64,000 nt of DNA from contig JAKLGA010000001.1 in assembly GCA_022710975.1 (NCBI GenBank), forward strand, positions 496,001 through 560,000. Direction: 5' to 3'. The notes under the pieces are model-generated. The model was not told the origin of the DNA. It saw only the letters and a program-made list of their open reading frames with translations, and ran no database searches. Every line of letters starts with the position of its first letter. Positions within the stretch are counted from its first letter, which is position 1. The translations under genes and the position numbers were made by a program. This document shows positions 34,819 to 42,647 of the stretch, in pieces. Origin of the DNA: Myxococcota bacterium (GTDB lineage Bacteria > Myxococcota > B64-G9).

Positions 34819-36489
34819 ATGCCGACCATCACCGTCGATCCGAGCGACTTCCAGGAGCTGCTGGGCTTCGCCATGGACGAGGCCGCCCTGGGCACCCACC
34901 TCGATCTGGTCAAGGGGGAGTTCAAGGGCCGCGACGAGGCCGGCCAGTGGCGCGTGGAGCTGAACGACACCAACCGCCCCGACCTGTGGTCGGCCGAGGG
35001 CATCGCCCGCCAGCTGCGGGCGGCCCGCGGCCGGCGCCGGGACTACCCCTTCTTCCGCGGCGAGCCGTGCGGCGAGATCCGCGTGGAGCCGGGCCTGGAG
35101 GCCATCCGGCCCTGCGTCGCGGCCTTCGTCGTGCGCGGGGTGCGGGTGACCGAGCGCTCGCTCGCCCAGCTCATCCAGACCCAGGAGAAGCTGGCCGAGA
35201 ACTTCGGCCGCAAGCGCAAGGACGTGGCCATCGGGGTTTACAACCTGGCCAAGATCCGCTTCCCGGTCAGCTACCGGGCCGTGGATCCCAGGGCGCACGC
35301 CTACGTCCCGCTGGGCTTCGAGGAGCCCATGCCGCTCGCGGAGATCCTCACCCGCCACCCCAAGGGCATCCAGTACGGCGACGTCCTGGCCGGCCACGCG
35401 CGGGTGCCCTACCTGACCGACGCCGGGGGGCTCACGCTGAGCATGCCGCCGATCATCAACTCGCGCGAGCTGGGCGAGGTGCAGCCGGGCGACAGTGAGC
35501 TGTTCGTCGAGGCCACCGGCACCGACCTGGCCAAGGTGCTGCTGGCGCTCGACATCCTGGCCTGCGATCTGGCCGATCGGGGCGGGCGCGTCCAGCGCGT
35601 GCGGACCGTCTTCCCGGCCGCCACCCCCTTCGGCCGGGAGGTGGACGCGCCGCGCGATCTGGACCTGGGGCTCAGCATCCCGCTGACCGAGTTCGGGCGG
35701 CTCCTGGGCGTGCCGGTCACCCCGGTCGAGGTGGACAACGTGCTCGAGCGCTACGGCTGCGAAGTCCACGTGGAGGGCCAGAGCGTGCGGGTGGTGCTGC
35801 CGCCCTACCGGGCCGACTACCTGCACCCGGTGGACGTGGTCGAGGACTTCGCCATCGCGCGCGGCTACGAGACCTTCGAGCCGCGCATGCCCCGGGACTT
35901 CACCGCGGGCCGCGCGGACCCCGTCAGCCTGCTGGAGGACAAGACCCGCGACGCGATGATCGGCCTGGGCTACGAGGAGATCATCTCCAACATCCTCACC
36001 AGCCGGACGGAGCTCCGGACGCACATGCAGCGCGAGGCCCCGCCGCTGGTCGAGGTGGCCAACGTGATGAACGAGAACTTCGCCGCGCTGCGCGACTCGC
36101 TGCTGCCCTGCCTGCTGCGGGTCGAGGCGCGCAGCGGCACCGCCACCTACCCGCACCGGCTGTTCGAGGCCGGCGAGGTGGCCTGGTTCGATCCGCAGGC
36201 GCCGCACGGCTCGCGCACCCGGCTGCTGCTGGGGGCGCTGGTGGTGCACCGCGAGGCCAGCCTGTCCGAGGCGCACGCCGACCTCGACTTCCTGGCCCAG
36301 CAGCTCGGCGGCGAGGTCAGCCTGCGCGAGGAGGAGCACCCCTCCTTCCTGCCCGGCCGCTCCGCGCGCGTGCTGCTGGCCGACCGGCCCATTGGCTGGC
36401 TGGGAGAGCTGCACCCGGGCGTGCTCGAGCGCTGGCAGATCGGCGTGCCCGCGGCCGCCTTCGAGCTGGAGCTCGAACCGCTCCTGTGA
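34819..36489 (+). CDS. pheT: Phenylalanyl-tRNA synthetase beta, archaeal/eukaryotic type
   Basis: 556 residues, the length of archaeal beta chains; the bacterial beta chain is near 800 with an extra tRNA-binding EMAP domain at the N terminus and an FDX-ACB domain at the C terminus. Neither is present here. The signature ELNDTNRPDLWSAEGIAR (about residues 52-69) is that of the archaeal/eukaryotic beta chain. B3/B4 editing-type region follows (about 90-270, with IGVYNLAKIRFP), then the B5 DNA-binding-like fold (about 285-355) and a catalytic-like, inactive class II fold. The next gene overlaps or starts within 2 bp of its stop, so the three genes form one unit. Confidence 0.92.
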   Translation: MPTITVDPSDFQELLGFAMDEAALGTHLDLVKGEFKGRDEAGQWRVELNDTNRPDLWSAEGIARQLRAARGRRRDYPFFRGEPCGEIRVEPGLEAIRPCVAAFVVRGVRVTERSLAQLIQTQEKLAENFGRKRKDVAIGVYNLAKIRFPVSYRAVDPRAHAYVPLGFEEPMPLAEILTRHPKGIQYGDVLAGHARVPYLTDAGGLTLSMPPIINSRELGEVQPGDSELFVEATGTDLAKVLLALDILACDLADRGGRVQRVRTVFPAATPFGREVDAPRDLDLGLSIPLTEFGRLLGVPVTPVEVDNVLERYGCEVHVEGQSVRVVLPPYRADYLHPVDVVEDFAIARGYETFEPRMPRDFTAGRADPVSLLEDKTRDAMIGLGYEEIISNILTSRTELRTHMQREAPPLVEVANVMNENFAALRDSLLPCLLRVEARSGTATYPHRLFEAGEVAWFDPQAPHGSRTRLLLGALVVHREASLSEAHADLDFLAQQLGGEVSLREEEHPSFLPGRSARVLLADRPIGWLGELHPGVLERWQIGVPAAAFELELEPLL

Positions 36490-36491
36490 CC

Positions 36492-38927
36492 ATGCCCGAG
36501 CGAACCTGCCAGGCCGAGGGCCCGCTGGAGGCGGCGGTCCGGGCCCGCCTCCCCCACTCGGTGCTGGCCGAGGCCAGCGCGCTCGATCGCGAGCTGTGCC
36601 GCGCGGCCGCTGGCGCCGCGGGCGACGCGCCCGCCGACTGGGCCTTCCTGCTGTGGGGCATCGAGGCCTTCGCCGACCACTACCCCTCCACCCTGGTAGG
36701 CGCCCCGGCCGCGGTGAGCGCGCTGGGCGCGGGATGCCTGGAAGCCGCCGCCCGCGCCCCGTCCGCGGCCCTGCGCCAGCGCGCGGCCGCCGCCTCGCTG
36801 CGCCTCGCCTCCAGCGTGTGCACCGAGGTGTCCCGGGTGGGCGCCGATCGGGTGGCGCCCGAGCTGCCCCGCGGCCTGACCGGGCTGCTGACGGCGCTCG
36901 GCCAGGGGCACGCGGCCGAGCTCGGGCCGGACGAGCTCCCGCGGCTGCGCGAGATCGGCCGGGCGGTGGTGCTGCTGGCCGAGGAGGGCCGGCCGCCTGC
37001 GCTGTGGTTCGGCCTGCTCGATCGCCTGCTGGAGCTGCTGCTCGGGGTGACCCGCGCGGCGCTCGAGCGCGAGGCGGGTTACGACGGGCGCTGGGACGCG
37101 CAGGCGGAGGCCGGGGAATTGGCACGCTCGCTCGGGCTGCTCGCGCCGGTGCGCGCCGCGCGCCTGGACGAGGATCGGGCCTGGCTGGGAGGGCTGGAGT
37201 CGGCCTGGCGCGCGGGCCGGCGCTCGTCCACCGAGGTCTTCATGGATCTGCTGGAGTACGAGCGGCCCGCCGCGCGCGCCGCGGCCTGGGAGGCCTGGTT
37301 GCGGGCCGTGCTGCCCGCGGCGGGCCCTGCGCCCGCGCCCACCGCCCGGGCGCTGCTCCAGGCCGGCCTCACCGACTGGCTCGCGCGCACCCGCGACCGC
37401 GGACACCTCCTGCGCCTCGCCCGGGGCCTGCGCGGCCTGGCCGCCGCCGGCGGCCCGCAGGCCGGGGGCGTGGCCGGGGTCCTGGGCGCGCGCCTCGCGG
37501 AGGAGGCGGGACGCGGCGCCCTGGAGCCGGTCCACGAGGCGCTGCGCTCCGCCGCGGCCGCCTGGCTGGAGGCCGAGGGGCCCGGGGCCCTGGCGCAGGC
37601 GCTGGCGCTGCGCAGCGGCCCGGTGGCCGGGTTGCCCCTGTCGCTGGCGGATGTGCGCTGGCGCCTCGGGCTGCTCGAGGCGCGGCCGGGCTGGGCGCGG
37701 GCGCTGGTGCTCGACACCCTGGCGGCCTTCGGCCTGGAGCGCGTGCGCCTGCCCGAGGCCGGCGCCGGCGCCGCGGAGCTGGCCGAGCTCCTGGCCGCGC
37801 TCCTCGGCCGCGGCTGGCCCGAGCCCCTGAGGTTCCCGCTGCGGGCCCTGGTGCGGCTGGCGCCGCTGCCGCCCCTGCAGCTCAGCGGACCGACCACCCG
37901 CGCGACCCTGCTGGCCCTGGCGCCCGCCGGCCCGAGCTACCTGGGGGATCTGCGCGAGCGGGTGCTGGATGCGCCCGGGCCGGACAACCTGGTGGACGCG
38001 GAGCGGGTGCTCGAGTTCTGGCGCAGCGGGGAGCCGCAGGCGCTCGGCGGGCTGGCCAGCCCGGACGCGCTGGCCACCCTGACGCTCACCGTCCCGCGCG
38101 ACGCGGACATCCGCAGCCTGCTGGAGGGCCTGGCGCAGCACGCCCCGGGCGCGGACAAGCGCGGGGTGCGCTGGCTGGCCCACCTGCCGGCCACCTTCCA
38201 CGAGGTCGAGACGCTGCGCAAGCTGGCGGGCTTCGCCGGGCTGCACGCGGAGGCGGTCCAGACCCTGGCCTGCATGCTGCGCCTGCACCGGGCGCTGGCG
38301 GAGCGCTACGCGGCCCGGCGCCCGCGCGCGGCGCGGGCGGACGCGCGCCCCGTCGATGAGCTGCTCGCCAGGGCCGACGAGCTGCTCGGCCGGAGCGGCG
38401 CCGCGCCCGGGAGGCTCATGGGGGACGAGGCCGGCGCCTGTTTCGAGGGGCTGCCCGCCTTCGGGCGCCTGGAGCGCTTCGCCGACGAGCTGCGCCTGGG
38501 GGCCGAGCTGGAGCTCGTGCTGGAGCAGCTCGCCAGGCGGGTGCCACCCGAGGGACCGGCCGGGCGGGAGGTGCTGCTGCGCATGCTGCGGTACGCCCGC
38601 GCGAGCGGCCACGCCCTGGACGGGCTGCAGGCCCGGCTGGAGGGCGCGGCTGGGCTCACCGCGGCGCTGCGCGGCGCGGCGGGGGAGGAGTCCGCGGCGC
38701 TGCGCGCGGGGCTCCTCGCCGAGCTCGGGCCGTACGTGCTCGGCTCCTGCCGGCGGCTGCTCGAGAACCCCCTGGCGGAGCCCACGCCGGACTACCGCCA
38801 GGCGCTGGAGGCGGCGCGGGGCGCCGGGCTCGCGCGGGTGGCCGAGGTGCTGGGCGCCCACCTGGTGGACGAGCTCCTGGGCGCTGACGGGGGGCTGCAG
38901 TCCTTGATGCGATACGTGCGGGGCTGA
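36492..38927 (+). CDS. 811-residue helical protein of unknown function
   Basis: 811 residues from the ATG at 36492; a GTG at 36486 overlapping the pheT stop (GTGA) would add two residues. The sequence is almost entirely Ala/Leu/Arg/Glu helices with no signal peptide, membrane helix, nucleotide-binding loop or metal motif. Short helix pairs recur irregularly, so a HEAT- or TPR-like solenoid is possible. It is coupled to pheT and has no promoter of its own. A role in tRNA charging is therefore suggested by position only. It ends before a 9-bp tandem repeat and the convergent radical SAM gene. I do not recognise the family. Confidence 0.7.
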   Translation: MPERTCQAEGPLEAAVRARLPHSVLAEASALDRELCRAAAGAAGDAPADWAFLLWGIEAFADHYPSTLVGAPAAVSALGAGCLEAAARAPSAALRQRAAAASLRLASSVCTEVSRVGADRVAPELPRGLTGLLTALGQGHAAELGPDELPRLREIGRAVVLLAEEGRPPALWFGLLDRLLELLLGVTRAALEREAGYDGRWDAQAEAGELARSLGLLAPVRAARLDEDRAWLGGLESAWRAGRRSSTEVFMDLLEYERPAARAAAWEAWLRAVLPAAGPAPAPTARALLQAGLTDWLARTRDRGHLLRLARGLRGLAAAGGPQAGGVAGVLGARLAEEAGRGALEPVHEALRSAAAAWLEAEGPGALAQALALRSGPVAGLPLSLADVRWRLGLLEARPGWARALVLDTLAAFGLERVRLPEAGAGAAELAELLAALLGRGWPEPLRFPLRALVRLAPLPPLQLSGPTTRATLLALAPAGPSYLGDLRERVLDAPGPDNLVDAERVLEFWRSGEPQALGGLASPDALATLTLTVPRDADIRSLLEGLAQHAPGADKRGVRWLAHLPATFHEVETLRKLAGFAGLHAEAVQTLACMLRLHRALAERYAARRPRAARADARPVDELLARADELLGRSGAAPGRLMGDEAGACFEGLPAFGRLERFADELRLGAELELVLEQLARRVPPEGPAGREVLLRMLRYARASGHALDGLQARLEGAAGLTAALRGAAGEESAALRAGLLAELGPYVLGSCRRLLENPLAEPTPDYRQALEAARGAGLARVAEVLGAHLVDELLGADGGLQSLMRYVRG

Positions 38928-38936
38928 AACCCGATC

Positions 38937-38972
38937 GAGTGGACGAAGTGGACGCGGTGGACCGAGTGGACA
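38937..38972 (+). repeat. Four 9-bp tandem repeats
   Basis: Copies GAGTGGACG, AAGTGGACG, CGGTGGACC and GAGTGGACA occupy the short gap between the convergent ends at 38927 and 38991. No hairpin is formed by them. Confidence 0.65.
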
Positions 38973-38990
38973 CCGGAGACAGGGACGGGA

Positions 38991-40118
38991 TCAGCTGGCC
39001 AGGGCGAGCCGGAGCTGGCGCATGGCCGGGCGGCCCTCGAAGAGCAGGAAGGGCGCGGCCCGCTCGGCCCGCAGGCTCAGCCGGCGGAGATCCTCGAGGC
39101 TGCGGATGGGGCTCGCCCGCCGGGCGGCCAGGATGCGTTCGACCGCGAGCGGCCCCAGGCCGGGCACCTGGAGCAACTCCTCCCGGTCGGCCCGGTTCAC
39201 CTCCAGCGGGAAGCGCTCCGGGTGGCGGCGGGCCCAGGCGGTCTTGGGATCCTCGTCGAGCGGCAGGTTGCCAGCGGGGTCGAGCGCCATGTCATCCTCC
39301 TCGAAGCCGTAGCGTCTCAGCAGGAAGTCGGCCTGGTACAGGCGGAGCTGACGTCTGGCCGGGGCCGCCGGCCGATCCTCGAGCGGGGTGCCCGGCACGG
39401 GCCGGAAGGCCGAGTAGTACACCCGGCTGGCGCCATGCCGGCGGTACATGCGGGCGGCCGCGCCGAGCAGCTCGGCGTCGGTCTCGCCGGCCGGCCCCAC
39501 CACGAGCTGGGTGGTGTGGCCGCGGGCCCGCCCGCGCCGGGCGCGCACCTCGTCCGCGATCCAGCCCACCCGGGTCAGGATGTCCGCGGACAGCTGCTTG
39601 CCTCCGGACAGCGCCCGCAGGCGCGCCGGGGTGGGCGCCTCCAGGTTGATGGACAGCCGGTCGGCGAGCGCGGCCGCCCGGACCACCTGGGACCGCTCCA
39701 CGCCGGGCAGGATCTTGAGGTGCACGAAGCCCTGGAAGGCGTGCCGGGTGCGCACCAGCTCCACCGCCGCCAGCATGCGATCCATGGTGCGGATCGGGTC
39801 GCTCCCCAGGCCCGAGGACAGGAACAGGGCCTCGGCCCGGCCGGCGCGCACCAGCTCGGCGAACAGCCGGGCCAGCTCCTCGGGCGCGAAGCGGGTCCGG
39901 CAGGTGTCCCGGCCGGCGCGCTGGGCGCAGTAGCCGCAGTCCCCGGTGCAGGCGTTGTCGAGCAGCGTCTTCAGCATGGCCACCGGCCGGCCCGAGGGGT
40001 GCACCGCGCGGTAGATGAAGCCGCCCTGGGCCGAGCCCCGGTCCGCCGCCTGGGCCTCGCCCTCGGCCTCCACGTCGGCCTGGCCGGTCAGCAGCTCGAG
40101 CTTGCGCCTGATCTCCAT
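38991..40118 (-). CDS. Radical SAM protein of putative DNA modification/repair family
   Basis: 375 residues. The [4Fe-4S]/SAM motif is CTGDCGYC (Cys57, Cys61, Cys64), followed by a TIM-barrel-like core with LSSGLGSDPIRTMDRM and LPGVERSQV. The C-terminal 90 residues contain helix-hairpin-helix DNA-binding sequence (LLQVPGLGPLAVERILAAR). This combination fits the radical SAM family usually encoded beside a uracil-DNA-glycosylase-like partner (TIGR03916/TIGR03915 pair). The partner is not here. The reaction is unknown; DNA is the probable substrate. The promoter (-10 at 40130-40125) is 6 nt from the ATG, so the message is likely leaderless. Confidence 0.88.
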   Translation of the reverse strand: MEIRRKLELLTGQADVEAEGEAQAADRGSAQGGFIYRAVHPSGRPVAMLKTLLDNACTGDCGYCAQRAGRDTCRTRFAPEELARLFAELVRAGRAEALFLSSGLGSDPIRTMDRMLAAVELVRTRHAFQGFVHLKILPGVERSQVVRAAALADRLSINLEAPTPARLRALSGGKQLSADILTRVGWIADEVRARRGRARGHTTQLVVGPAGETDAELLGAAARMYRRHGASRVYYSAFRPVPGTPLEDRPAAPARRQLRLYQADFLLRRYGFEEDDMALDPAGNLPLDEDPKTAWARRHPERFPLEVNRADREELLQVPGLGPLAVERILAARRASPIRSLEDLRRLSLRAERAAPFLLFEGRPAMRQLRLALAS

Positions 40119-40124
40119 GCCCCC

Positions 40125-40153
40125 AGACTACTGAACAGATGACCAGGTGTCAA
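40125..40153 (-). promoter_or_regulatory. Promoter of the radical SAM gene, probably leaderless
   Basis: Minus strand TTGACA (40153-40148), 17 bp, TAGTCT (40130-40125); the ATG at 40118 is 6 nt beyond. The TGA stop of the upstream lipoprotein gene (40152-40150) lies inside the TTGACA. Confidence 0.65.
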
Positions 40154-40830
40154 GGGGGTTCGGGCTCGACCCCGCAGCCGGGGGCGCAGAGCGCGCCGCA
40201 GCAGGTGAAGCCGGTCGGACAGGCGGGCAGCGCCTCGCCGCACAGGGCCGTGCAGCGCAGATCCGCCCCGCAGTGGGCGCCCGCGGGGCAGTCCGCGTCC
40301 AGGTCGCAGTCGCGGCCGTCCTGGCACTCGAAGCCCAGGCAGTAGCGGCTGCCCGGGCAGTCCGCGTCCCTGGCGCACAGGATGCCGCACTCGCCCAGGT
40401 GGGTGGCGACCGTGACCCGGGCCTCCTGGCCCTCCCGGGTCTCGAGGCCGCCCGCCACCCCGCACTCGTCCACGACCTTGCGGTTGAGGTCGTCCTCGAC
40501 CTCGCTGGCGAGTTGCAGCAGGTACGGGTCCTGCCCGCCGGCGTTGGGCGCGACGCCCACCGCCAGGCGCCTGCGCCCGGTGTCGGGGTCGAGCGGCAGG
40601 TCGTCCCACAGGGGCTCCCGGTAGACCACCGGGTCCAGCACGTCCGTGCTCCGCACCACCTTGACCCGCACCCACACGGGCGGGTTGAGCGGATCGAAGC
40701 CCCGCAGCGCCGCGGGCGAGCTGGCGCGCTGCACCCGGATGGCCAGCGAGCTCAGCCGGTCCACCGGCCCGCAGCCGTCGAGCCCGGCCAGCGAACACAT
40801 CAGGACCGCGGCGTGGAGCGCGAGGCGCAT
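40150..40830 (-). CDS. Lipoprotein with Cys-rich C-terminal part
   Basis: 226 residues; lipobox LDGC ends at Cys20. A beta-rich domain of about 130 residues follows with no known motif. Residues about 145-220 are Cys-rich with CARDADCPGSRYC and CDLDADCPAGAHC, the same small-disulfide-unit type as in the giant lipoprotein. The stop overlaps the -35 of the radical SAM gene. A predicted promoter 6 nt from the ATG suggests another leaderless message. Function unknown. Confidence 0.75.
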   Translation of the reverse strand: MRLALHAAVLMCSLAGLDGCGPVDRLSSLAIRVQRASSPAALRGFDPLNPPVWVRVKVVRSTDVLDPVVYREPLWDDLPLDPDTGRRRLAVGVAPNAGGQDPYLLQLASEVEDDLNRKVVDECGVAGGLETREGQEARVTVATHLGECGILCARDADCPGSRYCLGFECQDGRDCDLDADCPAGAHCGADLRCTALCGEALPACPTGFTCCGALCAPGCGVEPEPP

Positions 40831-40836
40831 GGCCCG

Positions 40837-40866
40837 AGGATACCCTCTGGCCTCCCGGCCCGTCCA
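40837..40866 (-). promoter_or_regulatory. Promoter of the Cys-rich lipoprotein at 40830, probably leaderless
   Basis: Minus strand TGGACG (40866-40861), 18 bp, TATCCT (40842-40837); the ATG at 40830 is 6 nt beyond the -10. Confidence 0.45.
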
Positions 40867-40875
40867 GTGGCCGGG
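40854..40875 (-). terminator. Hairpin after the sulfur operon
   Basis: CCCGGCC (40854-40860), 8-nt loop, GGCCGGG (40869-40875), a perfect 7-bp stem 9 bp beyond the rhodanese-fold stop. No clear T-run follows; it also overlaps the -35 of the next gene. Confidence 0.45.
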
Positions 40876-40884
40876 CGATCCCGG

Positions 40885-41517
40885 CTATCCACAGGATCCG
40901 GCCTTGCGGCGGGCGGAGGCCTGCAGCTTCACCTTGCGGGTGAACTCCCGGCCGGCCAGGGACTGGACGCCCGGATCGCTCTCCGGGTGGCGATCGCCCA
41001 GGGCGGCCTCGAAGGTGTAGCGGCGGCAGTCGTCGAGCGGGCAGTCGCCCCGCGTCAGGCCGAGCCGCGCCTGGAAACCGAAGGCCTGGAGCCAGCCATG
41101 GATGCCGCCCGCCAGCAGGTAGACGCGCGGCACGCGCTGGGCGCTGAGCAGCTTCCAGCCCTCGCGGGCGCGCCCCTCGCCGTTGGAGACCAGCACCACC
41201 ACCGCGTCGCGGGGCAGGCCGGAGGCGAAGGCGGGGGTGGCGAGCTCCGGGAGCGTCGTCCGGCGCGCGTCGAGGATGTGGAACAGGTTGAACTCGTTCT
41301 CCTCGCGCAGGTCGAGCAGCTCGAGGCGCAGGCCCGGGTTGTGGCCGAGCTCCAGCAGCTCGAACGGCTCGAGCTGGGCCTCCCCGGCCGCCAGGCGGGC
41401 CTCCAGGGCGGCGGCCTGGGCCGCCAGGCGCTCCTCCGGGCTCGGGCTGCCGAACAGCCACAGCGCCGCCCCGAGCAGCAGGGCCAGGAGCGCCCCGGCG
41501 CGCTTCCAGGTCAGCAT
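40885..41517 (-). CDS. Membrane-anchored rhodanese-fold protein lacking the catalytic Cys
   Basis: 210 residues. One N-terminal membrane helix (about 6-22) puts the rest in the periplasm. The rhodanese fold is visible in LELLDLREENEFNLFHI (the usual DVR..EF..GHI segment), the active-site strand VVVLVSNGEGRAREGW and the closing VYLLAGGIHGW. The loop that normally reads CxxGxR has Ser (VSNGEGR), so sulfurtransfer by the standard mechanism is unlikely. Other Cys (CPLDDC, and a last AGSCG) could carry sulfur. It overlaps the upstream YeeE/YedE gene by 7 bp and ends the operon. It may bind rather than transfer sulfane sulfur. Confidence 0.82.
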   Translation of the reverse strand: MLTWKRAGALLALLLGAALWLFGSPSPEERLAAQAAALEARLAAGEAQLEPFELLELGHNPGLRLELLDLREENEFNLFHILDARRTTLPELATPAFASGLPRDAVVVLVSNGEGRAREGWKLLSAQRVPRVYLLAGGIHGWLQAFGFQARLGLTRGDCPLDDCRRYTFEAALGDRHPESDPGVQSLAGREFTRKVKLQASARRKAGSCG

Positions 41518-42116
41518 GGCTTGCCTCCGTCCCGGGCGGCGAAGTGGGCCTCCACCCGCTCGGCCACGAAGAACATGGCCAGCGCCATGGCCACCACGCC
41601 GAAGGCCACCAGGCCCGGGCTGACCCCCAGGAGAGCCGGAAGGGTCAGCTCGCCGTAGTTGCCCGAGGCGTCGAAGAAGGCCTGGAACAGGCCGACCGAC
41701 TCGCCGAACGCGGTCACCCCCACGAACAGCCCCAGCACGAAGAACAGCCCATCCGCCTTGAGGGTGGCCAGGCTCACCAGGGCCGTGCCCGGGCAGTAGC
41801 CGCCCACCACGAAACCGACCCCGAAGACGAGCCCGCCCACGATCCCCGGCCACAGGTGGGTGGGGTTGACGAACAGCACCTCGGACCTCACCAGCCCCAG
41901 CGCGTCCCCGCCGACCAGCAGCAGCATGGCGGTGACGATGGCGGTGAACATCACCTTGAGCACCCGCATGTCGCGCAGGTAGAACTGGGCCGCCAGGTTC
42001 TTCGAGTTGCCGAAGCCGGCCTGCTCCAGGGCGAAGCCGAACAAGAAGCCGGCCAGCACGTACAGGGCGTTCGCCCCCAGGTGGCCCACGCTCGCGTCCA
42101 GATCCAGTGGGAACAT
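41511..42116 (-). CDS. YeeE/YedE family half-transporter (first type)
   Basis: 201 residues with five or six hydrophobic segments. VLAGFLFGFALEQAGF near the N terminus and GGLVFGVGFVVGGYCPGTAL in the middle, with the conserved Cys of the sulfur-transport family (YeeE/YedE, thiosulfate or other reduced sulfur import). Full-length members have about 350 residues and two homologous halves; here two genes code for the halves. It is 12 bp after the other half. Since both halves keep one Cys motif, they presumably pair. Substrate not determined; the context suggests thiosulfate, tetrathionate or sulfane sulfur. Confidence 0.88.
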   Translation of the reverse strand: MFPLDLDASVGHLGANALYVLAGFLFGFALEQAGFGNSKNLAAQFYLRDMRVLKVMFTAIVTAMLLLVGGDALGLVRSEVLFVNPTHLWPGIVGGLVFGVGFVVGGYCPGTALVSLATLKADGLFFVLGLFVGVTAFGESVGLFQAFFDASGNYGELTLPALLGVSPGLVAFGVVAMALAMFFVAERVEAHFAARDGGKPC

Positions 42117-42128
42117 GGCCTCGCCTCC

Positions 42129-42647
42129 TCAGGTCCACAGCCGGCGCACGAAGTACGCCACCAGGTAGGCGCCCGCGAACACGGCGAACATGAAGGCCCA
42201 GGAGCCGGCCGACAGCACGGCGCCGCCCGAGAGCGCCTGGCTGGAGGTGCAGCCGCGGGCCAGGCGCACGCCGAAGCCGGCGATGGAGCCGCCCAGCAGC
42301 GCGTAGGCCCAGCGGGCGCGGGGGGTGATGCGCGGGCCGTGGTAGGTCTCGGGCCTCACCCGGCCGGCCAGCAGGCCCGAGGCCAGGCCGCCCAGCACCA
42401 CCCCCAGGATCTCCCACACGATCCAGTTGTCCAGCGGGCTCGGGGGGCTCTCCACCAGGTTGACCAGGTAGGCGTTCTGCGCGGCGTGGCCGGGCAGCAG
42501 AGCCGCCTCGGCCGAGCCGGCCAGCAGCGCCACCCCGCCGGAGGCGCCCAGGCCGTGCCCGAACACCAGGAACGAGCCGAACAGCACCACGCCCAGGAAC
42601 ACCCCGGCCAGGTAGGGGTTCATGTACTTCCAGGCTGCGCGTTTCAT
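42129..42647 (-). CDS. YeeE/YedE family half-transporter (second type)
   Basis: 172 residues with four hydrophobic segments. The conserved family motif is RGCTSSQALSGGAVLS near residues 126-141, including its Cys, followed by SWAFMFAVF. The start ATG overlaps the end of the cytochrome b gene by 4 bp, so translation is coupled. Half-size YeeE proteins encoded side by side occur in several bacteria. The position between an electron-transfer module and a rhodanese-fold protein fits uptake of a reduced sulfur compound. Confidence 0.88.
   Translation of the reverse strand: MKRAAWKYMNPYLAGVFLGVVLFGSFLVFGHGLGASGGVALLAGSAEAALLPGHAAQNAYLVNLVESPPSPLDNWIVWEILGVVLGGLASGLLAGRVRPETYHGPRITPRARWAYALLGGSIAGFGVRLARGCTSSQALSGGAVLSAGSWAFMFAVFAGAYLVAYFVRRLWT

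Noticed and set aside
33379-37125. A 1,248-codon minus-strand frame across pheS and pheT
   Set aside because: It is the complement of two unmistakable synthetase genes and has no domain of its own.
38937-38972. 9-bp tandem repeats as an integration or attachment site
   Set aside because: No integrase, tRNA end or second copy nearby; a simple slippage repeat explains them.
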